Source: Rhizobacter sp. Root1238 (GTDB taxonomy: Bacteria; Pseudomonadota; Gammaproteobacteria; Burkholderiales; Burkholderiaceae_C). Taken from it: a stretch of 64,000 nt of DNA. The position numbers were made by a program, and so were the translations under genes. Location of the stretch: positions 1-64,000 of the forward strand of contig NZ_LMDM01000049.1 of the NCBI RefSeq assembly GCF_001425825.1, read 5' to 3'. Positions 34,824-44,641 of the stretch are shown piece after piece (within the stretch, counting starts at the first letter, position 1; each line of letters opens with the position of its first letter). The notes beneath the pieces were generated by a model. The model searched no databases. It worked only from the letters and a program-made list of their open reading frames with translations, and was not told the origin of the DNA.

Positions 34824-35615
34824 CTACGCCTTCGACGGCAGGCGCAGCACGCGGCGCAGCCCCCAGGCGAACAGCGCCAGCGAGACCGGCAGCCACAGCG
34901 GCTGCCCGATCGCGTCGGCCAAGGCCTGGCCGTCGCTGCTGGCCATCCACAGCACACCGGCGTTGAACGCGGCGTGCAGCAGCACGCAGGGCCACAGCGA
35001 GCGCGTGCGCTGGTACGCCAGCCCGAGCACCAGCCCGGTGCTGAAGCCGACGAAGAACTGGTAGACGTTGAAATGCGCGAGCCCGAACAGCGCGGCCGAA
35101 TGCACGATCGCGGTGGCCGGCGGGTAGCGCAGCAGCAGCCCGCGCAGGATCAGCCCGCGGAACAGCATCTCCTCGAGCACCGGCGCCAGCACGCAGGCCG
35201 ACAGCGTCGATGCGAACGAGCCGTCGACCGCATGCGCGAACCACTCCGCCTCCCAGGCCGACAGCGGCAGCAGCGCCTGCAGCAGCCAGTCCATCCAGCC
35301 GTTGACCGACCACAGCAGCGGCAGCAGCGCGAGCAGCGGTGCGGCGGTCATCAGCAGCGTGCGCAGCGGCGGCGACGGCGCGTCGTGCAGCATCTGCGCA
35401 TGCGTCAGGCCGCGCCAGCCGAGCAGCGTCGACACGACGAGGCCGGTGGCCAGCACGCGCGTCAGTTCGCCGAGCTGCGCGTCGGTGATCGCGAGGGTGT
35501 CCTGCAGGTCCGCCAGCAGGCCGCCGAGCAGCATCTCCAGCAGCACGAAGGCCAGCACCGTCAGGATCGCGGCGCCCAGCCCGTACGGCAGGGTTTCGGG
35601 ACTGCGCCCGCTCAT
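34824..35615 (-). CDS. CPBP family intramembrane glutamic endopeptidase
   Basis: 263 residues with about seven membrane spans. The CPBP (Abi) motifs are clear: '[18 protein letters not shown]' (EExxxR), '[11 protein letters not shown]' and 'LLHAAFNAG'. These proteases cut membrane substrates; some are bacteriocin-immunity or CAAX-processing proteins. The ATG at 35615 overlaps the recQ stop (ATGA), so it is translated with recQ, an unexpected partner. Confidence 0.9.
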   Translation of the reverse strand: MSGRSPETLPYGLGAAILTVLAFVLLEMLLGGLLADLQDTLAITDAQLGELTRVLATGLVVSTLLGWRGLTHAQMLHDAPSPPLRTLLMTAAPLLALLPLLWSVNGWMDWLLQALLPLSAWEAEWFAHAVDGSFASTLSACVLAPVLEEMLFRGLILRGLLLRYPPATAIVHSAALFGLAHFNVYQFFVGFSTGLVLGLAYQRTRSLWPCVLLHAAFNAGVLWMASSDGQALADAIGQPLWLPVSLALFAWGLRRVLRLPSKA

Positions 35616-37486
35616 TCGCCGAGCACGCGCAGGATCTCGCTGCCGTACGCTTCCAGCTTCTTCGCGCCGACGCCGCTGATGTGGCCGAGGTCGCCCAGCG
35701 AAGACGGCTGCGCGCGCGCCATCTCGGCCAGCGTCGCGTCGTGGAAGATCACGTAGGCCGGCAGCCCGTGCTCGCGGGCCACCTCGGCGCGCCAGGCCTT
35801 CAGCGCGGCGAAGCGCTGCAGCCCGTCGCCGTCCAGCGGCACCGGCGGCGGCTTGTCGCGCCCACCGGCCGTCTTGCCGGTCTTGCCCTTGCTGCCGCCG
35901 CGCCGCGCCTTCGGCGTTTCGCTCGCTTCGCGCAGCAGCAGCGGCACCTCGCCGCGCAGCACCTCGCGCGCGCTCGCGGTCAGCTCCAGCGTGTTGTATT
36001 CGCCTTCGGTGCGCAGGTGGCCGAGCGCGATCAGCTGGCGCAGCACCGCGCGCCACTGCACCTCGCTCAGGTCGGCGCCGACCCCGAAGGTCGACAGCGA
36101 CTGGTGGCGGTACTGCGTCACCTTGTCGGTGGTCTTGCCGCGCAGCACGTCGATCAGGTGGCCGGCACCGAAGCGCTGGCCGTTGTTCTGGTGGAAGCGG
36201 TAGATGCAGCTCAGCGCCTTGCGCGAGGCCTCGGTCGCATCCCAGGTGGCCGGCGGGTGCAGGCAGTTGTCGCAGTTGCCGCAGGGCTCGCTCGCTTCGC
36301 CGAAATAGGCGAGCAGCCGCACGCGGCGGCAGTCGTGCGCCTCGGCCAGCGCCAGCAGCGCGTCGAGCTTGGCGCGCTGGCCGCGCTTGAATTCCTCGCC
36401 GGCCGGGCTCTCGTCGATCATGCGGCGCTGGTTCACCACGTCGGCCAGGCCGTAGGCCATCCAGGCGTCGGCCGGCAGCCCGTCGCGGCCGGCGCGGCCG
36501 GTCTCCTGGTAGTAGCCCTCGATGTTCTTCGGCAGGTCGAGGTGGGCGACGAAGCGCACGTCGGGCTTGTCGATGCCCATGCCGAACGCGACGGTCGCGA
36601 CCATCACGACGCCCTCTTCGCGCAGGAAGCGGTCCTGGTGGCGCTTGCGCACGTCGGCGTCCATGCCGGCGTGGTACGGCAGCGCGTTGATGCCCTCGGT
36701 CTTCAGCCAGTCGGCGGTCTCGTCGACCTTCTTGCGCGACTGGCAGTAGACGACGCCGGCATCGCCCTCGTGCTCGTCGGTGATGAAGCGCAGCAGCTGG
36801 GCGCGCGCGTTGTCCTTCTCGACGATGCCGTAGCGGATGTTCGGCCGGTCGAAGCTGCTGATGAAGACGCGGGCGTCCTGCAGCTGCAGCCGCTCGATGA
36901 TGTCGGCGCGGGTCAGGTCGTCGGCGGTGGCGGTCAGTGCGATGCGCGGCACGCCGGGGTAGCGCTCGTGCAGCACGTTCAGCGAGAGGTAGTCCTCGCG
37001 GAAGTCGTGGCCCCACTGGCTCACGCAATGCGCCTCGTCGATCGCGAACAGGCTCAGCAGCCCGCGCTCGTGCAGCGAATCGAGCTGCGCGAGGAAGCGC
37101 GGCGTCGTGATGCGCTCCGGCGCGGCGTACAGCATCACGAGGCGGCCGCTCATCATCTCGCGCTCGATCTTCTGCGTCTCGTCGAGCGTCAGCGTCGAGT
37201 TCAGGAAGCTGGCGTGCACGCCGGCCTCTTCGAGCGCGCCGACCTGGTCGTGCATCAGCGCGATCAACGGGCTCACCACCAGCGCCACGCCGCGCCCGGC
37301 GCGGTGCCGCGCGATCGCGGGCACCTGGTAGCACAGGCTCTTGCCGCCGCCGGTGGGCATCAGCACCAGCGCGTCGCCGTCGGCGTTGACGTGGTCGACG
37401 ATGGATTCCTGGGCGCCGCGGAACGCGGTGTAGCCGAACACCTCCTGCAGGATCTGCAGCGGTGCGGTGGAGGCTTCGGGGGTCAC
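35612..37486 (-). CDS. recQ: ATP-dependent DNA helicase RecQ
   Basis: 624 residues with all RecQ parts: helicase core ('[16 protein letters not shown]', '[17 protein letters not shown]', '[13 protein letters not shown]'), the zinc-binding RQC cysteines ('[13 protein letters not shown]') and a C-terminal HRDC domain (about 545-624). Start taken as GTG 37486, giving '[19 protein letters not shown]'; the open frame extends further upstream without a sensible start and length then matches the ~610 of known RecQ. Functions in recombination and replication-fork repair. Confidence 0.95.
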   Translation of the reverse strand: MTPEASTAPLQILQEVFGYTAFRGAQESIVDHVNADGDALVLMPTGGGKSLCYQVPAIARHRAGRGVALVVSPLIALMHDQVGALEEAGVHASFLNSTLTLDETQKIEREMMSGRLVMLYAAPERITTPRFLAQLDSLHERGLLSLFAIDEAHCVSQWGHDFREDYLSLNVLHERYPGVPRIALTATADDLTRADIIERLQLQDARVFISSFDRPNIRYGIVEKDNARAQLLRFITDEHEGDAGVVYCQSRKKVDETADWLKTEGINALPYHAGMDADVRKRHQDRFLREEGVVMVATVAFGMGIDKPDVRFVAHLDLPKNIEGYYQETGRAGRDGLPADAWMAYGLADVVNQRRMIDESPAGEEFKRGQRAKLDALLALAEAHDCRRVRLLAYFGEASEPCGNCDNCLHPPATWDATEASRKALSCIYRFHQNNGQRFGAGHLIDVLRGKTTDKVTQYRHQSLSTFGVGADLSEVQWRAVLRQLIALGHLRTEGEYNTLELTASAREVLRGEVPLLLREASETPKARRGGSKGKTGKTAGGRDKPPPVPLDGDGLQRFAALKAWRAEVAREHGLPAYVIFHDATLAEMARAQPSSLGDLGHISGVGAKKLEAYGSEILRVLGE

Positions 37487-37595
37487 GTGGGGCGGGCGGG
37501 CAGGGCGGAGCGAGGCCGCGATGTTACTCGGGGCGTTGTCCGGCGCGTTCCGGGCCGGTTTCTGGCACCCTTGCGCCTTCACCAGGAGACCGCCG

Positions 37596-38114
37596 ATGAC
37601 CGACCTCCACACGCCGCGCGCCGAGCAGCTGCGGCAGCTGTTGATCCGCAACTTCGAGAGCGCCGCGCGCACGCACGATGTGCGCGAACCGCTGTACGAC
37701 TCGATGAGCGCGCGCCTGGCCAAGGGCACGGCGGCGCTGAAGCTGGGCGCGAGCATCGACGTGGTGGCGCCGGGCAAGCGCAGCTGCCCGTACCACTTCC
37801 ACTACGCGCAGGAAGAGATGTTCATCGTGCTCGAGGGCGAGGGCACGTTGCGGGTGGCTGGCGAGCACCTGCCGCTGACGGCCGGCGACGTGGTCTTCAT
37901 CCCGCCGGGGCCGGAGTACCCGCACCAGATCATCAACACCTCGGATGCGCCGCTGAAGTACCTGTCGATCAGCACGAAGGACAGCCCGGAGGTGGTGGAG
38001 TACCCCGACTCGGGCAAGTACCTGGCGACCGCGACGCGCGACGGCGATCCGTTCGGCTTCGGGCGGATGCACCGGGCCGACACGGATCTCGAGTACTGGG
38101 ACGGCGAACCCTGA
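37596..38114 (+). CDS. cupin domain protein
   Basis: 172 residues with one double-stranded beta-helix. Cupin motif 1 is '[24 protein letters not shown]' in outline (His, His, Glu ligands) and motif 2 is '[22 protein letters not shown]' in outline with the final His. The N-terminus (about 1-50) is helical and the C-terminus ends '[14 protein letters not shown]'. Probably a sugar-related or metal-binding cupin; substrate unknown. Start ATG 37596 has AGGAG seven bases upstream. It abuts the convergent gene without a gap. Confidence 0.85.
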   Translation: MTDLHTPRAEQLRQLLIRNFESAARTHDVREPLYDSMSARLAKGTAALKLGASIDVVAPGKRSCPYHFHYAQEEMFIVLEGEGTLRVAGEHLPLTAGDVVFIPPGPEYPHQIINTSDAPLKYLSISTKDSPEVVEYPDSGKYLATATRDGDPFGFGRMHRADTDLEYWDGEP

Positions 38115-38705
38115 TCAGCCCTTGCGGACCTGCGCGTCCGTCTTCTGGCGGTGGATCTTGCGGCTCTGGCGGTTCTCGCTGCGCTGGATGCCGCGCTCTT
38201 CCGCCGCGCCGACGTGGCCGTCACGGGCGGCCGCCGCTTCCTTGCGGTCGACGTGCGCCTGGCCGCGCTCCAGCTTGGCGGCCTCGTGGTTCGTCAGCGA
38301 GCCGTTCTGCACGCCGGCCTCGACGCGCTTTTCCTGGTTGACGTTGCGCTGAACGTCGGCCTGCATGCGCTGCGACGAGGCGGAATTCGGGTTGCCGGTG
38401 ACGCCGTTGTGCTTGGCGGCGGCAATGTCGCGGCTGGCCTTGTTCTGGGCGGCTTCGAGGCGGGCCTTCTCGGCCGGCGTCAGCTTGCCGTCCTTCAGGG
38501 ACTGCGCCTGCAGCTTGTCGACATGGCTTTCCTCGCGTTCGAGCTTGCCCGCTTCCTGGGTGGTCAGCTGGCCGCTCTTCAGGCCTTGCTCGATGCGTTC
38601 TTGCTGGTTCACGTCGCGCTGGACGCTGCCGGCCGTGGTGGATTGGGCAAAAGCGCCGGCGCTGGCGGCCAGCATCATCGAGCCGATCAGGATGGTGAGC
38701 TTCAT
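38115..38705 (-). CDS. exported protein with two copies of a helical 'NQ-x-R-GxLTxxEAxxLE' module
   Basis: 196 residues with a signal peptide ending 'SAGAFAQST' (about residue 21). Two homologous modules follow: 'VNQQERIEQGLKSGQLTTQEA' in outline at about 32-75 and 'VNQEKRVEAGVQNGSLTNHEA' in outline at about 118-160. Both continue into 'KLER..HVD' and resemble single EF-hand-like helix-loop-helix units without the full calcium ligands. It is basic at the C-terminus. Similar exported proteins of unknown role exist in betaproteobacteria. ATG 38705 has GGAGTT upstream. Confidence 0.8.
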   Translation of the reverse strand: MKLTILIGSMMLAASAGAFAQSTTAGSVQRDVNQQERIEQGLKSGQLTTQEAGKLEREESHVDKLQAQSLKDGKLTPAEKARLEAAQNKASRDIAAAKHNGVTGNPNSASSQRMQADVQRNVNQEKRVEAGVQNGSLTNHEAAKLERGQAHVDRKEAAAARDGHVGAAEERGIQRSENRQSRKIHRQKTDAQVRKG

Positions 38706-38902
38706 GGTGGGAACTCCGGTTCAGGGTGGTGGGTGAAGAGTGGCGCGACCCTGCACCGACAACGGCAGCGCCGGAGCGACGTTGACCCTGGTCCGTGTGA
38801 AGTTTCGTTGCCCGGGCGTGACCAGATGCATCGCTGATAATCGGGGCATTCCCCTCGCCGCACCCCTCTTTCCCCTGTTCCACCTTTTCAGGAGCCGCTT
38901 CC

Positions 38903-39442
38903 ATGGCCTCGATCAACAAAGTCATCCTCATCGGCAACCTGGGCCGTGACCCCGAAGTGCGCTACTCCGCCAACGGCGCCGCGATCTGCAACGTGACCAT
39001 CGCCACCTCGCGCAACTGGAAGGACAAGACCTCCGGCGAGAAGATGGAAGAAACCGAATGGCACCGCGTGGTGTTCTACGACCGCCTGGCCGAGATCGCC
39101 GGCGAGTACCTGAAGAAGGGCCGCTCGTGCTATGTCGAAGGCCGCCTGAAGACCCGCAAGTGGCAGGACAAGGACGGCGCCGAGAAGTACACCACCGAGA
39201 TCATTGCCGACAACATGCAGCTGCTGGGTGGCCGCGACGGTGGCGGCGGTGACGAAGGCGGCGGCGGTGGCGGTGGCGGCTACAGCCGTGGCGCCTCGGG
39301 CGGCGGTGGTGGTGGTGGCGATCGGCCGGAGCGCGCCGAACGGGCCGAACGCCCCGCACCGGCCTCGCGCCCGGCAGCCACCAAGCCGGCCGCGAAGTCG
39401 TCGACCGGCTTCGACGACATGGACGACGACATTCCGTTCTGA
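38903..39442 (+). CDS. ssb: single-stranded DNA-binding protein
   Basis: 179 residues. OB-fold of about 112 residues beginning '[21 protein letters not shown]', with conserved Trp in 'NWKDK' and 'TEWHRVVFY', then a glycine-rich linker (runs of GGGGGG) and the acidic tip 'DDMDDDIPF' that recruits repair proteins. Functions in replication, recombination and repair. AGGAG precedes ATG 38903. A GATAAT -10-like hexamer lies at 38836-38841. ssb often neighbours uvrA in other species; here uvrA is 15 kb away. Confidence 0.97.
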   Translation: MASINKVILIGNLGRDPEVRYSANGAAICNVTIATSRNWKDKTSGEKMEETEWHRVVFYDRLAEIAGEYLKKGRSCYVEGRLKTRKWQDKDGAEKYTTEIIADNMQLLGGRDGGGGDEGGGGGGGGYSRGASGGGGGGGDRPERAERAERPAPASRPAATKPAAKSSTGFDDMDDDIPF

Positions 39443-39544
39443 TCCCAGGCCGTTCAGCCGATTTGAAGCCTGTGTTCGCTCCGGTGCAATCCGCGCCGGC
39501 TGCCGGCGCCCAGAATGCGCTCAGCCCACCAACCAGGAGCACAC

Positions 39545-40147
39545 ATGGCAGCCAAGGTTCTCGTCCTCTACTACAGCAGCTACGGTCACATCGAGACGAT
39601 GGCCCAGGCCGTCGCCGAAGGTGCGCGTGGCACCGGTGCCACCGTCGACATCAAGCGCGTGCCGGAAATCGTGCCCGAGGCGGTCGCGAAGGCCTCGCAC
39701 TTCAAGCTTGACCAGGCCGCGCCGATCGCGACCGTCGACGAGCTGCCCAACTACGACGCGATCATCTTCGGCGTGCCGACCCGCTTCGGCAACATGGCCG
39801 CGCAGATGAAGAACTTCCTCGACCAGACCGGCCCGCTGTGGTTCGCCGGCAAGCTGATCGGCAAGGTCGGCTCGGTGTTCGCCAGCACCGCCACGCAGCA
39901 CGGCGGCCAGGAAAGCACCATCCTCAGCACGCACACCGTGCTGCTGCACCAGGGCATGGTGATCGTCGGCCTGCCGTACGCCTGGCAGGGCCAGATGAAG
40001 CTCGACGAGGTGAGCGGCGGCAGCCCGTACGGCGCAACGACCATCTCCGCCAGCGACGGTTCGCGCCAGCCCTCGGCCAACGAACTCGAAGGCGCGCGCT
40101 TCCAGGGGCGCCACGTTGCCGAGATCGCGGCCAGGCTGGCCCGCTGA
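39545..40147 (+). CDS. wrbA: NAD(P)H:quinone oxidoreductase WrbA
   Basis: 200 residues of the flavodoxin-like WrbA family. FMN-binding loop '[20 protein letters not shown]', second loop '[24 protein letters not shown]' in outline, and third loop '[15 protein letters not shown]'. A tetrameric enzyme reducing quinones by two electrons under oxidative stress. AGGAG precedes ATG 39545. It is followed 75 bases later by a small membrane-protein gene on the same strand. Confidence 0.96.
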   Translation: MAAKVLVLYYSSYGHIETMAQAVAEGARGTGATVDIKRVPEIVPEAVAKASHFKLDQAAPIATVDELPNYDAIIFGVPTRFGNMAAQMKNFLDQTGPLWFAGKLIGKVGSVFASTATQHGGQESTILSTHTVLLHQGMVIVGLPYAWQGQMKLDEVSGGSPYGATTISASDGSRQPSANELEGARFQGRHVAEIAARLAR

Positions 40148-40222
40148 CGGTAGACTTCCGGCGCAGCAAAACCGAGCCGCGCGATCGACGCGCGGCCGCC
40201 CCTGTCTCCCGGAGGAAGCCCG

Positions 40223-40651
40223 ATGCGCGCGATGAAATGGTTGCTGGTGCCCGTGGTCCTGGTGGCCCTGGTGGTGCTTTATTTCTTCGGCGTGATGAAG
40301 TGGAGCTACTCCGACGGCGAGCGCGCCGGCTGGGTGCAGCAGCTGTCGCACAAGGGCTGGATCTGCAAGACCTGGGAAGGCGAGCTGGCGCTGGTGTCGC
40401 TGCCCGGCAGCACGCCGGAGAAGTTCCGCTTCACGATCTGGGACGACGAGGCGGCTGCCAAGGTCAATGCGGTGATGGGCAAGCGCGTCGCGCTGCACTA
40501 CGAGCAGAAGGTCGGCCTGCCGGGCAGCTGCTTCGGCGAGACCCGCTACTACATCACCAACGTGCGCGTGCAGGACGAGATCTCGCTCGCGCCCGGTGTG
40601 ATCGTGCCGGTGCCTACCCCGCCGGCGGCGTCGGCCGCGTCGAAACCCTGA
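40223..40651 (+). CDS. conserved hypothetical membrane-anchored protein
   Basis: 142 residues with an N-terminal membrane anchor (about 5-24), then a periplasmic beta-rich domain with Cys49 ('HKGWICKTWEGEL') and a second Cys near 113 ('LPGSCFGETRYYITNV') that could form a disulfide, and a proline/alanine tail. I recall similar uncharacterised proteins in Burkholderiales but no function. GGAGG lies upstream of ATG 40223. Converges with the next gene. Confidence 0.75.
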   Translation: MRAMKWLLVPVVLVALVVLYFFGVMKWSYSDGERAGWVQQLSHKGWICKTWEGELALVSLPGSTPEKFRFTIWDDEAAAKVNAVMGKRVALHYEQKVGLPGSCFGETRYYITNVRVQDEISLAPGVIVPVPTPPAASAASKP

Positions 40652-40669
40652 CGGCGACGCGCGGTCGCG

Positions 40670-41272
40670 TCACGCGATCACGTCATACAGCCGCACGATG
40701 AACGACGCCTGGTACAGCAGGTTGCCCACCGCGAACACGCCGTGGAACACCGGGTGGCGGATGATCGCGGCGGCCGCGCACAGCAGCACGTAGGCGGCGG
40801 CGCGCAGCGGGTACTCGAGCCCGAGCTTCGGCAGCAGCGCGCTGCCCTTGATCCAGGTGTCGCCGAGGTCCACCAAGAAGCTCAGCGCCAGCAGCGCGAA
40901 GAACCAGCGCCGGCGCGAGATGAAGTAGTCGCGCCAGCCGTCGTATTCGTCGAGGTCGTTCGGGAACAGCACCGCGCACAGCAGGTAGTTCAGCCCGGCG
41001 TAGAACAGCACGTAGGCATAGAGCTCGAAGCGCCACACCGGCAGCTGCGCGAGCCGGAACTCCCACCACCAGAAGTGCACCAGCAGCAGCAAGGTCGATG
41101 CGACCCACAGCAGGTGCACCCAGTACGCCTTCTGCCGGCCCGGGTGCTGCACGAACACCGCCAGCCCCGACAGCAGGCGCGCGATGCTCAGGCTCACCAC
41201 CATGCTGAGCACCACCCGCACGTGCAGGAACACGGCGGGATCGGGCGCGGACACTGCGGCGGTCGTTTCCAC
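40670..41272 (-). CDS. hypothetical integral membrane protein, GTG start
   Basis: 200 residues with about six membrane spans and many Trp/Tyr ('LLVHFWWWEFRLAQLPVW', 'RRRWFFALLALSFLVD'). No family recognised. The start is GTG 41272 (reading METTAAV), eight bases after the stop of the upstream outer-membrane-protein gene, so the two likely form an operon. Confidence 0.7.
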   Translation of the reverse strand: METTAAVSAPDPAVFLHVRVVLSMVVSLSIARLLSGLAVFVQHPGRQKAYWVHLLWVASTLLLLVHFWWWEFRLAQLPVWRFELYAYVLFYAGLNYLLCAVLFPNDLDEYDGWRDYFISRRRWFFALLALSFLVDLGDTWIKGSALLPKLGLEYPLRAAAYVLLCAAAAIIRHPVFHGVFAVGNLLYQASFIVRLYDVIA

Positions 41273-41280
41273 GAGGCGGT

Positions 41281-42126
41281 TCAGAAGCCGGCGTCGATGA
41301 AGACCTGCGGGCCCTGGAAGGTGTAGCGCACCTCGCCGCGCGGGTCGCGACGCGTCTCGGTGACCTTGTACTGGTCGTAGCGGTAGCCGACGCCGAGCGC
41401 GAAATTGCCGGTGAAGCGGTACTGAACATTGGCCTGCAGGTTCAGCAGCCGGCCCTTGTGGCCCCTGTAGTCGATCGCAAACGCATCGGCGCGGCCCGAG
41501 GCCAGCCAGTTCGGCGCGAACGCACAGGTGCCGTAGGCGCCGATGGTCGGCAGCGGCACGGTGTGCGCAGCCTCCTCGCGGCGGACCGCCACGGTGCTGC
41601 CGTCGATCTGCCCCAGGCCCTCGACGCTGAACTTGAAGCGCGTGACGTGCAGCCCGGCCACCACGCCGGCCTCGGCCTCGTCGGTCTTGTAGAACGAGTA
41701 GCCGACGCTCGCGCGCGCCACCTTCGAGTCGAACTCGCTGTCGATCGCGGCCGACACCGGGAAGGTGGTGTCGTCGACCACGATCTCGGTCTCGAGCACC
41801 GTCTTGTCAGCGCTGCGCTTCAGCGAGAAGTATTCGAACTCGGCGCGCCAGCGGTCGCCGAAGCGCGCGCCGACCAGCAGCGTGCCCAGCGTCTTGTGCT
41901 CCGGCAGGCCGAGCTCGTCCTCGAGGTGCAGGTCGGTGCCGGCGGCGCCGGTGTTCGAGCGGTCGACCTGGACGTGCGAGCTGATGGACGGGCGGAACGC
42001 GCCGATCTGCACCCACAGTTTCTGGTTCAGGTAGTCGGCCGCGTCGGCGGCCTGCGCGCCAGTGGCGGCCAGCAGCGGGAGCAGCCCGAAGGCGGCGGCG
42101 AGCGGACGGCAACGGCGCAACGGCAT
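41281..42126 (-). CDS. outer-membrane beta-barrel protein
   Basis: 281 residues with a signal peptide ending 'ATGAQAADAAD' (about residue 26) and beta-strand periodicity through the mature chain ('TLLVGARFGDRWRAEFEYF', 'RASVGYSFYKTDEAEAGVVAG' in part, 'ALGVGYRYDQYKV'), closing with Phe. It looks like an 8-strand OmpA/OmpW-like barrel; ligand unknown. GGGAG precedes ATG 42126. Confidence 0.8.
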   Translation of the reverse strand: MPLRRCRPLAAAFGLLPLLAATGAQAADAADYLNQKLWVQIGAFRPSISSHVQVDRSNTGAAGTDLHLEDELGLPEHKTLGTLLVGARFGDRWRAEFEYFSLKRSADKTVLETEIVVDDTTFPVSAAIDSEFDSKVARASVGYSFYKTDEAEAGVVAGLHVTRFKFSVEGLGQIDGSTVAVRREEAAHTVPLPTIGAYGTCAFAPNWLASGRADAFAIDYRGHKGRLLNLQANVQYRFTGNFALGVGYRYDQYKVTETRRDPRGEVRYTFQGPQVFIDAGF

Positions 42127-42310
42127 CGTGTGATCTCCCTGCAGTTCGTGAAATCGTTCGCGGTCTGCAGCCTATCCGTGCTCGCCAGGGGCGTCAATCG
42201 CGCGCACAAGTCGGAGCAGGTGCGGGATTCGCCACGGTTTCACCGCCTGTTGCAGCGATCGCCCGGGCGCCGTCCTGCGGACAATGGCGGCTCCTTCCAG
42301 AGAGCCTCCC

Positions 42311-42616
42311 ATGCCGCAGTCGACCGGTCCGTCCCCTTCCTCCGTTGCCACGTCGCGCGATTCGCTGATGTCGATGGGGGCCGGCGCGCTGATGGGCGTG
42401 ATCGTGATGCACATGGCCGACCAGCGCGCCGACAGCGGCCTGAGCCTCGCGATGGCCGTGCTGTTCGTGGTGTCGGGCAGCGCGTCGGTGGTGCTCGCGA
42501 TGCTGAGCCGCCCGCACCGGTTGCGGCCGGCGCAACGCCGCGGCGAGGTCAAGGGCTGGCTGCTGGCCCTCGGGCTGGGCCTGCTGGCCGCCGTTCAGGT
42601 CAGCGCGCTGGTCTGA
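42311..42616 (+). CDS. small three-span membrane protein
   Basis: 101 residues if started at ATG 42311 (MPQSTGP); an in-frame ATG at 42284 would add nine. Three hydrophobic segments (about 20-35, 45-64 and 80-99) separated by short charged loops. No family and no clear ribosome-binding site. It stands alone between two minus-strand transcription units. Confidence 0.6.
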   Translation: MPQSTGPSPSSVATSRDSLMSMGAGALMGVIVMHMADQRADSGLSLAMAVLFVVSGSASVVLAMLSRPHRLRPAQRRGEVKGWLLALGLGLLAAVQVSALV

Positions 42617-42625
42617 CGCGGGGCG

Positions 42626-43888
42626 TCATTTCCGCAGCCGCGCGACGTCCAGCGGCGACACTTCCGTTCCTGCGTTCCCCCAGGAGCCGCGCACGTGGCT
42701 CAGCACGCTGGCCAGTTCGGCGTCGCTGAGCACGGTCGCGAACGGCGGCATGCCGTAGGGCCGCGGGTTCGCCGGCGTCGACGGCGCGAAGCCGCCTTCC
42801 AGCACGATGTGCACCAGGTTCGCGGCCGACGCCATCGTCACCGCACGGTTGCCGGCCAGCGGCGGATACGCCGGCGGCGCGCCTTCGCCCTGCTTGCCGT
42901 GGCAGCCGACGCAGTGCTGCTCGTAGAGCTTGCCGCCGTGCTCCATCGCGGCGGCCGAGATCGGCGCGGGCTTCGGCGGATCCTTCACGTCGTGCGGCGG
43001 CAGCGCCTTCAGGTAGGTCGCCATCGCGAGCAGGTCGTCGGCGCTCAGGTGCTGCAGGCTCCCGGTCACCACCTCGACCATCGGGCCGGTGACGCTGCCG
43101 CCGCGCGAGGGGTGGGCGACACCGCTCTGCAGCAGCGTGACGATCTGCGGCAGCGTCCAGTCGGCCACGCCGGCTTCGTCCGCATCGTTGAGCGACGGCG
43201 CATACCAGTTCTGGATCGGGATCAGCCCGCCGCCGAGCGCGATGCCCGAGCTCGCGCCGAGCGCATTGCGGCTCGAATGGCAGGCATTGCAGTGGCCGAG
43301 GCCCTCGACCAGGTACGCGCCGCGGTTCCAGGCCGCCGAACGGCCGGCGTCGTGCGCGACCGAGCCCGGCCGGAAGAACGCGGCGCGCCACACCGCCAGC
43401 GCCGCCTGCGTGTCGTACGGAAAACTCAGCACATGCGGGCGGTTCGGCGTGTCGGCGACCGGCAGGCTGCGCAGGTAGGCGAACAGCGCATCCGAATCCT
43501 CGCGCGTGATGTGCGTCAGCTCGGTGTACGGGAACACCGGGTACAGCAACCGGCCATCCGCCGAGCGGCCGTTGTGCATCGCGCGCCAGAACAGCGCCGA
43601 GGTCCAGCCGCCCAGGCCGTGCTGCGGGTGCGGCGTCAGGTTGGGCGCGAACACCGTGCCGAACGGCGTCGCGATGCCGCGGCCGCCGGCATACGGCACG
43701 CCGCCGCGCTCGGTGTGGCAGCCGGCACAGTTGCCGGCGCGCGCCAGGTACGCGCCGCGCGCGACCTGCTGCGCGGTGAACGGTGCGGCATCGGCCAGCA
43801 GCGGCGCTTCGTCGCGGAAGTTCAGCGCCAGCACCAGCGCGACGACCGCGACGAGCAGCAGCACGACGGCGATCAGCACGCGCTTCAT
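42626..43888 (-). CDS. triheme c-type cytochrome (alcohol-dehydrogenase cytochrome subunit-like)
   Basis: 420 residues with an N-terminal membrane anchor (about 3-23) and three heme c sites: 'NCAGCHTERGG', 'HCNACHSSRN' and 'HCVGCHGKQGEG'. The three-domain layout and the sequence around each site resemble cytochrome subunits of membrane quinoprotein or flavoprotein dehydrogenases, which pass electrons from the dehydrogenase to ubiquinone or an oxidase. No dehydrogenase gene is adjacent. Its ATG overlaps the stop of the diheme cytochrome gene (ATGA). Confidence 0.92.
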   Translation of the reverse strand: MKRVLIAVVLLLVAVVALVLALNFRDEAPLLADAAPFTAQQVARGAYLARAGNCAGCHTERGGVPYAGGRGIATPFGTVFAPNLTPHPQHGLGGWTSALFWRAMHNGRSADGRLLYPVFPYTELTHITREDSDALFAYLRSLPVADTPNRPHVLSFPYDTQAALAVWRAAFFRPGSVAHDAGRSAAWNRGAYLVEGLGHCNACHSSRNALGASSGIALGGGLIPIQNWYAPSLNDADEAGVADWTLPQIVTLLQSGVAHPSRGGSVTGPMVEVVTGSLQHLSADDLLAMATYLKALPPHDVKDPPKPAPISAAAMEHGGKLYEQHCVGCHGKQGEGAPPAYPPLAGNRAVTMASAANLVHIVLEGGFAPSTPANPRPYGMPPFATVLSDAELASVLSHVRGSWGNAGTEVSPLDVARLRK

Positions 43889-44592
43889 GGCACCGCCTTC
43901 GTCACGTCGGGCACGCCGCCGCAAGCGATCGGCAACGCCGCGGGCAGCGTTGCCGACGGGTGGGCCGGCTCGGGCACCGGCTGCACCGCCAGCCACTGCG
44001 CGATCGCGCTGACCTCGTCGGTCGTCAACGCCTGCGCGACGTGCGCCATGCAGTCGGGCGCCATCGCCCGCCGTGTGCCGGTGCGCCAGGCGCCAAGCTG
44101 CGCAACCAGGTAGTCGCGCGGCAGCCCGAGCAGCCCGGGGATCGCCGGCGCGACGCCGGTCAGCGCGCTGCCGTGGCACTGCGTGCAGGCGGGCAGCTTG
44201 CGGGCGGCGTCGCCGTCGCGCGCCAGCGCTTCGCCGCGGCGGGCCACCTCGGCTGGCAGCGCGGGTCCGGGCGCGGGTGGCGAATACGGCAGGTCGAGCG
44301 ACGAGAAGTACGCGGCGATCTCGCGCAGGTAGGCGTCGCTCAGCGGGTCGAGCAGGCCGGTCATCAGCGCGTACTGGCGGCGGCCGTCGCGAAAGCCCTG
44401 CAGCTGGTGGTACAGGTAGTCGGCCGGCTTGCCGGCGATGCGCGGGTAATAGCCGTCGCGCGCGGCGCGCCCCTCCTTGCCGTGGCAACCGGTGCAGGCC
44501 TGCAGGCGCTGCGCGATCGTGTCGGGCACCGGCGGCGCGGCCCGCGCGCTGAAGGCGGCGGCAAGCAGGAGCAGGGCGAAGAGGGGTTTCAT
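43885..44592 (-). CDS. diheme c-type cytochrome
   Basis: 235 residues with a cleavable signal peptide (cleavage near 'FSARAAPP', residue 18) and two heme c motifs, 'ACTGCHGKEGRAARDG' and 'ACTQCHGSALTG'. It resembles cytochrome c4-like two-domain periplasmic carriers. Translationally coupled to the triheme cytochrome, so the pair probably works as one electron-transfer unit in the periplasm. Confidence 0.9.
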   Translation of the reverse strand: MKPLFALLLLAAAFSARAAPPVPDTIAQRLQACTGCHGKEGRAARDGYYPRIAGKPADYLYHQLQGFRDGRRQYALMTGLLDPLSDAYLREIAAYFSSLDLPYSPPAPGPALPAEVARRGEALARDGDAARKLPACTQCHGSALTGVAPAIPGLLGLPRDYLVAQLGAWRTGTRRAMAPDCMAHVAQALTTDEVSAIAQWLAVQPVPEPAHPSATLPAALPIACGGVPDVTKAVP

Positions 44593-44641
44593 CGTGCGGT
44601 GTGCCGCTCGGGCGGCGCAGCGCGAGTATCCCCCCGGGGAC

